This document shows, one piece after another, positions 1-8,570 of a DNA stretch of 64,000 nt (position 1 is the first letter of the stretch; every line of letters starts with the position of its first letter). Origin of the DNA: Actinomadura terrae (GTDB lineage Bacteria; Actinomycetota; Actinomycetes; Streptosporangiales; Streptosporangiaceae); contig NZ_JAICDG010000006.1 of the NCBI RefSeq assembly GCF_022751215.1, positions 248,001 through 312,000 of the forward strand, given 5' to 3'. The translations under genes were made by a program, and so were the position numbers. A model generated the notes under the pieces. It was given only the letters and a program-made list of their open reading frames with translations, ran no database searches and was not told where the DNA came from.

Positions 1-736
1 CGGGCAGCACCGCCGCGATGTAGGCGAGGAACGCGCGGTTCGGGCCGACGACGAGCACGCCGGAGCGCGACAGCCGCTCGCGGTGGGTGAACAGCAGGTA
101 GGCGGCGCGGTGCAGCCCGACGGCGGTCTTGCCGGTGCCGGGCGCGCCCTGCACGCACACGGTCTGCGGCAGGTCGGCGCGGACGATGACGTCCTGCTCG
201 GGCTGGATCGTCGCGACGATGTCGCGCATCGGGCCGGTGCGGGGCCGCTCGATCTCCCGCGTGAGGATCTGCGACGAGCCGAACCCGTGCCGCTCGCCCT
301 GGTCGAGCGGCTCGTCCTCGAACGCGGTCAGCTCGCCGCCCTCGAACCCGAACCGGCGCCGCAGCCGCCAGCCCATCGGGTCGGACGGGCCCGCCTGGTA
401 GAACGCCCGCGACACCGGGGCCCGCCAGTCCAGGACGAGGGGCCGCCCCTCGGGCCCGTCGTGGACGTGCCGCCGCCCCACGTACATCACGGCGGGCAGG
501 TCGGACGGGCCGTCCTCGTCGCGGTCCATGCGGCCGAAGAACAGGGGCGTGTCAGGATGGTCGGCGAGCGCGGCGATCCGCTGGTCGAGCAGGGACTCCA
601 GGAACTGCTTCGACACCCAGTCCGCCGCCACGTCGGCGGACAGTCCCTGCGCGTGCTCGCGCATCCGGCGCAGCGCGGCGCGGGACTCGGCGAGATGCGC
701 GCGTTCGGCTGCGAGGGTCGACGGTTCGGCGGGCAT
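1..736 (-). CDS. helD: HelD-like RNA polymerase-binding ATPase (N-terminal part)
   Basis: This is the N-terminal ~245 residues of a UvrD/Rep-like superfamily 1 ATPase of the HelD type; the rest lies beyond the window edge. HelD proteins bind RNA polymerase, release stalled complexes and in some actinomycetes contribute to rifampicin tolerance. The N-terminus is an Ala/Arg/Glu-rich helix of the coiled-coil arm type. It is followed by the family block containing FFGRMD and YVGRRHVHD, then VLDWRAPVSRAFYQA, and a Walker A motif (VQGAPGTGKTAVGLHR) near residue 203. The start is the ATG at 736, with an AGGAGGT site 8 nt upstream; an ATG at 744 is in another frame and too close to that site. No neighbour suggests a special role, so a general transcription function is likely. 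Confidence 0.85.
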   Translation of the reverse strand, partial: MPAEPSTLAAERAHLAESRAALRRMREHAQGLSADVAADWVSKQFLESLLDQRIAALADHPDTPLFFGRMDRDEDGPSDLPAVMYVGRRHVHDGPEGRPLVLDWRAPVSRAFYQAGPSDPMGWRLRRRFGFEGGELTAFEDEPLDQGERHGFGSSQILTREIERPRTGPMRDIVATIQPEQDVIVRADLPQTVCVQGAPGTGKTAVGLHRAAYLLFTHRERLSRSGVLVVGPNRAFLAYIAAVLP

Positions 737-791
737 GCGCGCATACCTCCTGAGGCGAAGGGAAGTGGGCGAAACCCACGACCTTACCGAC

Positions 792-2069
792 TCAGGGCAG
801 CGGCGGCAGCGCCTTTTCCCGCAGCCAGGCCGTGAAGAAACCGTCGAGCGGGCGGCCGGCGTGGCGTCCGGCGAGGGCGGTGAAGGCGTCGGTGGTCACC
901 GTCCCGTGCCGGTTCGCCGAGGTCCACTCGCGCAGCGCGCCGAAGAACGCCTCGTCGCCCATGACGTGCCGCAGGGCGTGCAGGGCGAGGGCGCCGCGCT
1001 TGTAGACGCGGTCGTCGAACATGCGCCGGGGGCCGGGATCGGCCAGCACGAGGTCCTGCGGCTGCGCGGCCAGCCGCTGGTGCCAGCGGCGGGCGTGCGC
1101 GGCGGCGGGCTCGCCGCCCGACTCCTCCGACCACAGCCACTCGGCGTGCGTCGCGAAGCCCTCGTGCAGCCAGATATCGCTCCAGGACGCCGCCGTGAGG
1201 CTGTTGCCGAACCACTGGTGGGCCAGCTCGTGCGCGACGAGCCGCTCCTGGCCGCGCGCCCCGTCCACGTGGTTGGTCCCGAAGATCGACATGCCCTGCG
1301 CCTCGACGGGGATCTCCAGCTCGTCGTCGGCGACCACGACCGTGTACGCGGCGAACGGGAAGGGGCCGAACAGGCGGGTGAACGCGTCGAGCATCGCGCC
1401 CTGCCGGCCGAAGTCGTGCCGGACGTCCCGCTCGGCCGCGGAGGGGAAGTGGACGTGCTGCGGGACGGGCCCGTCCAGTTCGAGGAACTGGTAGCGGCCG
1501 ATCTGCACGCTGGCCAGGTAGGGCGCCATCGGCTCGTCCTGCTCGTACACCCAGGTCGTGTTGGCGCCGGTGCGGCGGCGGCCGGTCAGCCGCCCGTTGG
1601 CGACGACCTCGTAGGCCGACGCGGTGGTCACGCTGATCCGGTAGCGGGCCTTGTCGTCCGGGCGGTCGTTGCAGGGGAACCAGGACGGCGCGCCCGTCGG
1701 CTGGCCCGCGACGATCGAGCCGTCGGTGAGCTGCTCCCAGCCGAGCCCGCCCCAGGGGCTCGGCACCGGGGACGGGTTGCCGGTGTAGCGGACCTCGACG
1801 GTGAACTCGGCGCCGGGCGCGACCGCCCGGGCCGGGGTGAGGTGCAGTCTCCCGCGCCGGTGCCGGAACCGGGCGGGCGCGCCGTCCACGAGCACGCGGC
1901 CGACGCGGAACGTTCCGAGGTCGAGCACGAACCGGTCGAGCCGTTCGGTGGCGGCGGCCGACAGCCGCGCGGTGCCGGTGAGCCGGTTGGGGCCGACGCG
2001 GTAGTCCAGACCGAGGTCGTAGCGCCCGACCTGGTAGCCGTCGTCGCCGTGGTCGGGGAAGTAGTTCAC
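792..2069 (-). CDS. M1-family zinc metallopeptidase (short actinobacterial type)
   Basis: A 425-residue M1-type aminopeptidase without a signal peptide, so probably cytoplasmic. Around residue 260 there is the zinc-binding HELAH motif (LVAHELAHQWFGNS) followed by WLHEGFATHAEW, whose Glu is the third ligand. The exopeptidase loop reads PVEAQGMS where classical members have GAMEN. The start is GTG 2069 with GGAGGAC about 12 nt upstream. It lies 89 nt downstream of the peptide synthetase gene on the same strand and is probably co-transcribed. Poly-lysine and related polyamino-acid synthetase loci are known to carry a metallopeptidase that hydrolyses the product, so hydrolysis of the synthetase product is the favoured inference. 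A general peptidase role cannot be excluded. Confidence 0.85.
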   Translation of the reverse strand: MNYFPDHGDDGYQVGRYDLGLDYRVGPNRLTGTARLSAAATERLDRFVLDLGTFRVGRVLVDGAPARFRHRRGRLHLTPARAVAPGAEFTVEVRYTGNPSPVPSPWGGLGWEQLTDGSIVAGQPTGAPSWFPCNDRPDDKARYRISVTTASAYEVVANGRLTGRRRTGANTTWVYEQDEPMAPYLASVQIGRYQFLELDGPVPQHVHFPSAAERDVRHDFGRQGAMLDAFTRLFGPFPFAAYTVVVADDELEIPVEAQGMSIFGTNHVDGARGQERLVAHELAHQWFGNSLTAASWSDIWLHEGFATHAEWLWSEESGGEPAAAHARRWHQRLAAQPQDLVLADPGPRRMFDDRVYKRGALALHALRHVMGDEAFFGALREWTSANRHGTVTTDAFTALAGRHAGRPLDGFFTAWLREKALPPLP

Positions 2070-2158
2070 GGGGCGGTCGGGTCCTCCGGGTCGGGCGCGG
2101 CGTCGGGCAGGGCGTCGGGCGGCGTCGGGGCAGTGTCGAGGCGGTGTCGGGTAGGGCG

Positions 2159-5100
2159 TCAGGCAGGGTGCCGGTCGCGGGCGGGCGGGGCCCAGGCCGC
2201 GATCGGGTTGCCGAGCCACCGGGTGCCGGCGGGCAGCTGCTCGCCGCGCGTGACCAGGGACGCGGGTCCGACCGTGGTGTCCGCACCGATCGAGGCCGCG
2301 GGCAGGACCACCCCGTTCGAGCCTAGCGTCGCGCCGCCCTCCAGCACGACGGTGTCGACCCTCATGATCCGGTCGTGGAACAGGTGGGTCTGGAGCACGC
2401 AGCCCTGGTTGACGCACGCGCCGTCGCCGAGCCGGACGAGGTCGGCCTCGGGCAGCCAGTAGGTCGCGCACCAGACGCCGCGTCCGATGCGGGCGCCGAG
2501 GGAGCGCAGCCACAGGTTGAGGGGCGCGGTGCCGAGCCACGGCTCGGCGAACCAGGGCGCGGCGAGCACCTCGACGAAGTTGTCGGCCAGCTCGTTGCGC
2601 CACACGAACGAGCTCCACAGCTCCCGGTCGCCGGGGGCGATCCGGCCGACGAGCGCCCACTTGGCGGCGGTCGCGACGGCGGCGGCGAGCGCCCCGGCGA
2701 CGGCCAGCACCAGGCCGGAGGCGAGCGCCGCGGCGGCGAGCCCGTAGGCGGAGGCGAGCCAGACGAGCGCGGCGGCGGCCAGGACGCCGACGGCGACGCT
2801 TCCCATCGCCGGGACGACCCGGCACGCCTCGACGGCGGCGCGCGCCGCCTTCAGCCGCCGGGAGGGCCGGTAGGTGCGGGACTGGTCGGCGGTGTCGGCG
2901 GTGCGGTGCAGCCGCACCGGCGGCAGGCCGAGGTAGGACGCGCCCGCCTTGGCCTTCTTCGGCGCGGCCGACAGCACCCCGATCAGCCCGCCCTTGGGGA
3001 CCTTGCGGCCGGGCGCGGCCATCCCGGAGTTCCCGAGGAAGGCGCGCTTGCCGATGCGGGCCCGCGCGACGCGCATCCGCCCGCCGCCCAGCTCGTAGGG
3101 GGCGACCATCGTGTCGTCGGCGAGGAACGCGCCGTCGGCGACCGAGGTCATGGCGGGCAGCGCGAGCACGGTGGAGGCCTCCACGTCCCGCCCGACGCGC
3201 ATGCCGAGCGCGCGCAGCCAGGCGGGGGTGAGGATGCTCGCGTACAGCGGGAACAGCCGGACCCGCGCCATCCCCATCAGGCGGCTGGACGCCCACGCCC
3301 GCCACGCCTGCGCGCTGTGCACGGGGTGCTCGCCCTCGCGCAGCCCGGCGCCGAGGAGCCGCACGGCCGCGAGGGTCGCGGCGGCGAACGTCGCGAGGCC
3401 CGCGAGCGTGGCGGCGGGGACGGCGAGCAGCGCGGCGCCGAGCGCGTCCCCGAGCGTCGCGGTGCCGCGCAGGGACAGGCCGAGGACGGCCAGGCCCGGC
3501 AGCGCGGCCAGCAGCGGGAGGAGGCCGAGGAGCACGGCGGTCGCCCCGTAGGCGAACGCCCAGCGGCGGGTCCGCGGCGGGCGGCCGGGGCCCTCGGGCC
3601 GCCTGGCCTTGCCGCGCCGGACGGCGGGCGCGCCCGCCCACCGCTGCCCGGCCGGGACCCGTCCGGTCACCGCGGCGCCCGCCGCGACCTGCGCGTTCTT
3701 GCCGACGCGGGCGCCGGGGAACAGCACCGCGCGGGCCCCGACGACGGCTCCGGCGCCGACCCGGATCTCCCCGACCCGCAGGACGTCGCCGTCGAGCCAG
3801 TAGCCGGTCAGGTCGGCCTCGGGCTCGATCGCGGCCTCGCGCCCGATCCGGAGCATCCCCGTGATGGGCGGCGGGGCGTGCAGGTCGACGTCCGGGCCGA
3901 CGCGGGCGCCGAGCGCGCGGGCGTAGAAGGCGAACCAGGGCGCCGCCGACAGCTCGGCCGCGCCCAGCCGGGCGGCGAGCTGCTCGGCCGTCCACAGCCG
4001 CAGGTGGACGGCGCCGCCGCGCGGGTGGTCGCCGGGGCGCAGGCCGCGCAGCAGCAGCCGGGCCCCGGCGGCGGCGAGCGCCATCCGGCCGACCGGCGTC
4101 ACGAACAGCAGCGCGCCCGCGAGCACCGCCCACCACGACACCCTCGGCGCCCATGCGAACCCGGCGAGGTTGCCGAGCGCGGCGAGGCCGGTGGCCCAGC
4201 GCATCGCGCCGAGAGTGAGCAGCGGGACCATCAGCAGCGTCTGGGCGGCGGCGAACCGGCGCGGCACCGGCCGCACCGGCACCGCCTGGTCCGGGCCGGA
4301 GGTCTCGTCCTGCGGTTCGCCGTCGCCGAGGTGCTCGGCGAGGCCCCGCAGGGTGGGGTGCTCGTAGACGTCGCCGACGGCGACGGACGGGTGGCGCGGG
4401 CGCAGCGCCGACACCAGGCGGGCGGCGCCCAGGCTGCTGCCGCCGAGCGCGAAGAAGTCGGCGCCGGGCCGGTCGGGCTCTTCTCCCAGCACCTCGGCCC
4501 ACCGCGCGGCCAGCCACTCCTCGGCGCCCGTCAGGGGCTCGGCGCCCTCCTCCGCCCCGTCGGCGCCCGGCAGCGGCCAGGGGAGCGCGTCCCGGTCGAC
4601 TTTGCCGGACGTCCGGGTCGGGAGGGTGCCGACGGTCGCGAGCCGCGGGACGAGGGAGGCGGGCAGCGCGTCGCGGAGGCGCTCGCGGGCGGCGGCGCCG
4701 TCGAAGCCCTCGCCGGTCACGAGGTAGCCGACGAGCAGCTGGTGGCCGGTGGGGGTCGCGCGGACGGCCGCGGCGGCGCCGGTCACGCCGGGCAGCGCCT
4801 GGAGCGCGGCGTCGACCTCGCCGAGTTCGATCCGGCGGCCGCCCAGCTTGACCTGGTCGTCGGCGCGTCCGGCGAAGACCAGCCCGGCGGGGTCGGCGAC
4901 GACGAGGTCGCCGCTGCGGTAGGCGCGGTCCCAGCCGAGGGAGGGCAGCGGCGCGTACTTCTCGGCGTCCTTGGCGGGGTCGAGGTAGCGGGCCAGGCCG
5001 ACGCCGCCGATGACCAGCTCGCCCGTCTCGCCGGGCCCGACGGGCTCGCCCGCGGCGTCGACGACGGCGAGGTCCCAGCCGTCCAGCGGCAGCCCGATCC

Positions 5101-6031
5101 GGACCGGGGCGCCGCCGCCGAGCGGCGCGGCGCAGGCGACGACGGTGGCCTCGGTGGGGCCGTAGGTGTTCCAGACCTGCCGGCCGGGGACGGCGAGCCG
5201 GGCGGCCAGCTCCGGCGGGCACGCCTCGCCGCCGAAGATCAGCAGCCGGACGCCGTCCAGGCACCCGGCGGGCCACAGCGCGGCGAGCGTCGGGACGGTC
5301 GAGACGACCGTGATCGCCCGCTCGGCGAGCCAGGGCCCGAGGTCGACGCCCGCGCGGACGAGCGCGCGGGGCGCGGGCACCAGGCAGGCGCCGTGCCGCC
5401 ACGCCAGCCACATCTCCTCGCAGGAGGCGTCGAAGGCCACCGACAGGCCCGCGAGGACCCGGTCGGAGGGGCGGGCGGGGAACAGCCGCGCCTCGGCGTC
5501 GGCGAACGCGGCGGCGGAGCGGTGGGTGACGGCGACGCCCTTGGGGCGGCCGGTGGAGCCGGAGGTGAAGATGATCCAGGCGTCGTCGTCCGGTTCCGGC
5601 CGTCCGGCGCGGCCGCCGGGGACCCCGGTGAGGGTGATCGCGCGGCCCTCGCCGACGACCGCGCAGACGCCCGCCTCGCCGAAGACCAGCGCGGCGCGCT
5701 CGTCGGGGTCGTCGGCGTCCACCGGCACGTAGGCGGCGCCCGCCGTCAGCACGGCGAGGATCGCGACGTAGAGGTCGGCGGTCCCGGAGGGGACGCGGAC
5801 GCCGACCCGGTCGCCGCGTCCGACGCCGGCCGCCTCCAGCTCCTTGGCCAGCAGCGACGCCTCGGCGCGCAGCTCGGCGTAGTCGAGCGGCGCCGCGCCG
5901 TCGTCCAGCGCGGGGGCGTGCGGGTGCCGCAGCGCGGTCGCGTCGAGGACGTCGAGCAGGGTGCGCGGGGGCGGCGCGCTCCGTGCCGATCGGTAGACGG
6001 CACGCGCGGTCTCAGCGAGAAGCGGACTCAA
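2159..6031 (-). CDS. Pls/PosA-family single-module peptide synthetase with membrane-bound acyltransferase-like tail
   Basis: A 1290-residue adenylation-carrier-terminal-domain protein with no condensation domain in front. Adenylation motifs run in order: IIFTSGSTGRPKG (~153-165), FDASCEEM (~200), NTYGPTEATV (~288), YRSGDL (~371), RTSGKVDRDAL (~473). The carrier motif FFALGGSSLG is near 527. Residues ~590-1290 contain several hydrophobic segments interleaved with left-handed beta-helix (hexapeptide) repeats, the architecture of the NRPS terminal domain in epsilon-poly-lysine synthetase and its relatives. Mapping onto GrsA gives the specificity residues DAESIGTVVK; acidic E at the 239 position suits a basic amino acid, but this is my alignment by eye. 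The product could be a homopoly(amino acid) anchored at or exported through the membrane. The downstream M1 peptidase supports that. Confidence 0.85.
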   Translation of the reverse strand: MSPLLAETARAVYRSARSAPPPRTLLDVLDATALRHPHAPALDDGAAPLDYAELRAEASLLAKELEAAGVGRGDRVGVRVPSGTADLYVAILAVLTAGAAYVPVDADDPDERAALVFGEAGVCAVVGEGRAITLTGVPGGRAGRPEPDDDAWIIFTSGSTGRPKGVAVTHRSAAAFADAEARLFPARPSDRVLAGLSVAFDASCEEMWLAWRHGACLVPAPRALVRAGVDLGPWLAERAITVVSTVPTLAALWPAGCLDGVRLLIFGGEACPPELAARLAVPGRQVWNTYGPTEATVVACAAPLGGGAPVRIGLPLDGWDLAVVDAAGEPVGPGETGELVIGGVGLARYLDPAKDAEKYAPLPSLGWDRAYRSGDLVVADPAGLVFAGRADDQVKLGGRRIELGEVDAALQALPGVTGAAAAVRATPTGHQLLVGYLVTGEGFDGAAARERLRDALPASLVPRLATVGTLPTRTSGKVDRDALPWPLPGADGAEEGAEPLTGAEEWLAARWAEVLGEEPDRPGADFFALGGSSLGAARLVSALRPRHPSVAVGDVYEHPTLRGLAEHLGDGEPQDETSGPDQAVPVRPVPRRFAAAQTLLMVPLLTLGAMRWATGLAALGNLAGFAWAPRVSWWAVLAGALLFVTPVGRMALAAAGARLLLRGLRPGDHPRGGAVHLRLWTAEQLAARLGAAELSAAPWFAFYARALGARVGPDVDLHAPPPITGMLRIGREAAIEPEADLTGYWLDGDVLRVGEIRVGAGAVVGARAVLFPGARVGKNAQVAAGAAVTGRVPAGQRWAGAPAVRRGKARRPEGPGRPPRTRRWAFAYGATAVLLGLLPLLAALPGLAVLGLSLRGTATLGDALGAALLAVPAATLAGLATFAAATLAAVRLLGAGLREGEHPVHSAQAWRAWASSRLMGMARVRLFPLYASILTPAWLRALGMRVGRDVEASTVLALPAMTSVADGAFLADDTMVAPYELGGGRMRVARARIGKRAFLGNSGMAAPGRKVPKGGLIGVLSAAPKKAKAGASYLGLPPVRLHRTADTADQSRTYRPSRRLKAARAAVEACRVVPAMGSVAVGVLAAAALVWLASAYGLAAAALASGLVLAVAGALAAAVATAAKWALVGRIAPGDRELWSSFVWRNELADNFVEVLAAPWFAEPWLGTAPLNLWLRSLGARIGRGVWCATYWLPEADLVRLGDGACVNQGCVLQTHLFHDRIMRVDTVVLEGGATLGSNGVVLPAASIGADTTVGPASLVTRGEQLPAGTRWLGNPIAAWAPPARDRHPA

Positions 6032-6109
6032 GTCTCCCCCGGTGTCCAGGTGGCCGGCGGCCCCTCTTCCGCCGCCAAACCGGACACTGTACTTGACGCC
6101 CGTGAACCG

Positions 6110-6143
6110 CTCGGCTACGGGACGCGCGCGCCCCGTAGCCGAG
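6110..6143 (-). terminator. Perfect 12-bp hairpin downstream of the M28 gene
   Basis: A perfect 12-bp inverted repeat (6110-6121 and 6132-6143) with a 10-nt GC loop sits 8 nt past the stop of the M28 gene and upstream of the synthetase start. There is no T-run, as is common in actinomycetes. It probably ends the M28 transcript and separates it from the synthetase/M1 operon. Confidence 0.65.
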
Positions 6144-6151
6144 CGTGCCGG

Positions 6152-7534
6152 TCAGCCGCTGCGCGCGACGTCGTAGGCGGCGCAGCCGATCAGCTCAAGG
6201 GACACCTGGAGGCGCTTGAGGCTGACGTTCCCGTCGATCGTGTCCTCGGGGGTGTGGTAGACGGGTTCGAGCTGGCTCGGGACCTCCCCTCCGCGCCAGC
6301 TGAAGTTGCCCGCGGGAATGCCGCGCTCGTGGAAGGCCTCGTGGTCGCTGGAGCCGCGCGCGGCGGGGCCCTTGGTCTGGCCGGTGTAGCCGAGCCGCTC
6401 GGCGGCGCCCGCGATCGCGGTGGTGGTGGTGTTGGGCCTGCCGTCGACCGACAGGAGCCAGTAGGTGCCCGCGGGCGGGTGGCTGGTGGCGACCATGTCG
6501 TTCTGGAAGCAGCCGGTGATCCGGGCGGCGGCCGCGTCGTCGAGGCTTTTGACGTAGTGCCGCGCCCCGACGAGCCCGAGCTCCTCGGCGCCCCACAGGC
6601 AGAACCGCAGGTCCTGGTTGGTGTGGAGGCGGCGGGTGGCGCGGGCCAGCTCCAGGCACAGGGCGGTGCCGCTGCCGTCGTCGTTGCCGCCGGGCGAGCC
6701 GGGGACGCTGTCGTAGTGGGCCCCCACGATCACGGCCCTGCCGCCGGGGTTGGGCCCCGTCGCGCGGCGCTCGGCGATGACGTTGTGCGAGGTCAACCCG
6801 GTGTGCGCGGTGACCTCCAGGGACAGCGCGCGCACGCCCTCGCGGATCACCTCGCCGTGGTGCTCGGCGAGTCCGAGCACCGGGATCTGGACGGGCGCCT
6901 CCAGGGCGGGGAAGAACGAGGCGGCCTTGCGCTCGGGGTAGGTGGTGCTGCGCACGTTGACGAGCAGGACGGCCCGCGCGCCCTTGGCGGCGGCGGCCTG
7001 CGCCTGGGCCTGCTCCTTGCCCGGCACGCGGGTGAACAGCGCGATCCGGCCGGTGAGGTCGGCGGTGACCTCGGTGGCCTCGCCGAGGTCGGTGATCCGG
7101 CCCTTGGCCCGGCCCGCCGCGCCGAGCGCGGCGGCGGCGCTCTGCCAGTGCTCGCCGTCGGCGCGCAGTTCGGCGAGCTTCTTGTCGGGGACGGCGAACG
7201 GCTGGAGTTCGACGGTGTAATCGAGATCACGGAGAATCTCGGCGATGTAGTGCGCCGCGCGGTGCTCGCGGCGGGTGCCGGCGACGCGCCAGCCGATGTC
7301 GTCGCTCAGCACCCGCAGGTGCCGGAGCGCGCGGCGGGCGCTGACGCGGGTGACGATCTCCTTGTCGGCGGCGGTGAGGGCGGGGCCGCGCGCCGCGCCG
7401 GGACGCTGCCGTCCGGCGGCGGACGCGGTGCCGGGAAGCAGGCCCACGGTGGTGAGCCCGGCGAGGGCGGCGGCGCCGGCCAGCAGGTCGCGGCGGGGAA
7501 GCCGGTCGAGCGGGCGGCGGGGGGACTCGGGCAT
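6152..7534 (-). CDS. Secreted M28-family zinc aminopeptidase with PA domain
   Basis: A 460-residue exported metallopeptidase. The N-terminus has a Tat-type signal (RRDLLAG, hydrophobic stretch, cleavage near TASA at ~39). A protease-associated domain occupies roughly residues 130-240. The M28 catalytic domain shows the co-catalytic zinc motifs GAHYDSV, GGNDDGSG, the EE pair in WGAEELGLVG, FQNDMVA and the final His in YHTPEDT. The ATG at 7534 has GAGGAG 5 nt upstream. It is monocistronic, ending at the hairpin at 6110-6143, and is divergent from the SDR gene. Extracellular peptide turnover is the likely role. Confidence 0.9.
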   Translation of the reverse strand: MPESPRRPLDRLPRRDLLAGAAALAGLTTVGLLPGTASAAGRQRPGAARGPALTAADKEIVTRVSARRALRHLRVLSDDIGWRVAGTRREHRAAHYIAEILRDLDYTVELQPFAVPDKKLAELRADGEHWQSAAAALGAAGRAKGRITDLGEATEVTADLTGRIALFTRVPGKEQAQAQAAAAKGARAVLLVNVRSTTYPERKAASFFPALEAPVQIPVLGLAEHHGEVIREGVRALSLEVTAHTGLTSHNVIAERRATGPNPGGRAVIVGAHYDSVPGSPGGNDDGSGTALCLELARATRRLHTNQDLRFCLWGAEELGLVGARHYVKSLDDAAAARITGCFQNDMVATSHPPAGTYWLLSVDGRPNTTTTAIAGAAERLGYTGQTKGPAARGSSDHEAFHERGIPAGNFSWRGGEVPSQLEPVYHTPEDTIDGNVSLKRLQVSLELIGCAAYDVARSG

Positions 7535-7581
7535 GGCGTCTCCTCGGGTGGTGTCGACAGGGGGCGCCTGATGGCCGCGAA

Positions 7582-7608
7582 ACTATGCAGAACCGGCATT
7601 CCGGACAA
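7582..7608 (-). promoter_or_regulatory. Candidate sigma-70-type promoter for the M28 gene
   Basis: On the minus strand TTGTCC (7608-7603) and CATAGT (7587-7582) are separated by 15 nt, about 48 nt upstream of the M28 start. The match is by eye and the spacing is short. Confidence 0.35.
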
Positions 7609-7656
7609 GATCGTGCAAGTCCCGCAACCGAACCGTGACCGGCGCGCCGCGGCTTG

Positions 7657-7676
7657 CCGCACGGGGATCCGTGCGG
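7657..7676. promoter_or_regulatory. 8-bp perfect inverted repeat just upstream of the SDR start
   Basis: CCGCACGG and its reverse complement flank a 4-nt spacer, ending 12 nt before the SDR ATG in the M28/SDR divergent region. It could be an operator or a translation-modulating hairpin. No regulator is assigned. Confidence 0.4.
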
Positions 7677-7688
7677 AACCGTGGCCCC

Positions 7689-8519
7689 ATGACCACGCTA
7701 AGTGATGGGACGGACACGTTCGCGGGCCGGTCCGCCCTGGTGACGGGCGCCTCGTCCGGGATCGGCGCCGCCACCGCGCGGGCCCTGGCCCGGGCGGGCG
7801 CGCGGGTGGGCCTGGTCGCGCGGCGCGCGGACCGGCTCGCGCGGGTGCTGGAGGACTGCCGGGCGCACTCCCCCGGCTCGGCGATGTGGACGGCGGACCT
7901 GGCCGACCTCGACGGCGTCCCGGCGCTCGCGGCGGCGGCGCAGGACGCGCTCGGCGGCGTCGACGTGCTGGTCGCGTGCGCCGGGATGCCGAAGCGGCGC
8001 CGCGTCCAGGACCTGTCGGCCGCCGAGGCCGCGGAGTTGATGCGGCTCAACTACCTGTCCCCCGTCCGGCTCGCGCTGGCGCTGCTGCCGGGGATGACCG
8101 CCCGGGGGCGCGGGCACCTGGTGGCGGTCGGCTCGGTGGCGGCGCGGCTCGGGCCGCCGCACGAGGCCGCCTACGCCGCGTCCAAGGCGGCGCTGACCGC
8201 GTTCTGGGAGAGCATGGCCGTCGACCTGGACGGGACCGGCGTGCACGCCCACGTGGTCCAGCCCGCGATCATCGACACCGAGTTGTTCTCGCGTCCGGGG
8301 AACGAGCCTCCGCTGAGCGACCTGTCCGACGCGCTGCCACCCGAGGACGTCGCCGCCGCCGTGCTGGAGGTCGTGGAGACGGGCCGGTTCGAGCGGTACG
8401 TGCCGGAGTGGTTCGCGGAGATGGCCGCGGGCAAGGCCGCCGACGTCGAGGCGTTCGTCGCGGGCGTCCGGGAATGGGCGCGCGAGCGGAGGATTGCCCG
8501 GTCCGGGGACCCTGGGTAG
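7689..8519 (+). CDS. SDR-family NAD(P)-dependent oxidoreductase
   Basis: A 276-residue classical short-chain dehydrogenase. The cofactor motif TGASSGIG lies near residue 17, NLN-region equivalents follow, and the catalytic YAASK is near residue 163 with the Ser about 13 residues before. The C-terminus is extended by ~30 residues. I chose the ATG at 7689, which begins MTTLSDGTD; a GTG at 7635 would add a low-complexity extension across the inverted repeat. The Shine-Dalgarno is weak. An ABC ATPase gene starts 51 nt downstream. The substrate cannot be told from sequence. Confidence 0.85.
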   Translation: MTTLSDGTDTFAGRSALVTGASSGIGAATARALARAGARVGLVARRADRLARVLEDCRAHSPGSAMWTADLADLDGVPALAAAAQDALGGVDVLVACAGMPKRRRVQDLSAAEAAELMRLNYLSPVRLALALLPGMTARGRGHLVAVGSVAARLGPPHEAAYAASKAALTAFWESMAVDLDGTGVHAHVVQPAIIDTELFSRPGNEPPLSDLSDALPPEDVAAAVLEVVETGRFERYVPEWFAEMAAGKAADVEAFVAGVREWARERRIARSGDPG

Positions 8520-8570
8520 GCTGAGGGTCCGACGTGACCCACGTCACATCGACGGGCCCTGGGAGGTGCG

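Noticed and set aside
2375..7705. A 1776-codon open frame on the plus strand
   Set aside because: It lies antisense to three well-supported genes, is Gly/Arg/Ala-rich with no domain text, and is a GC-bias artefact.
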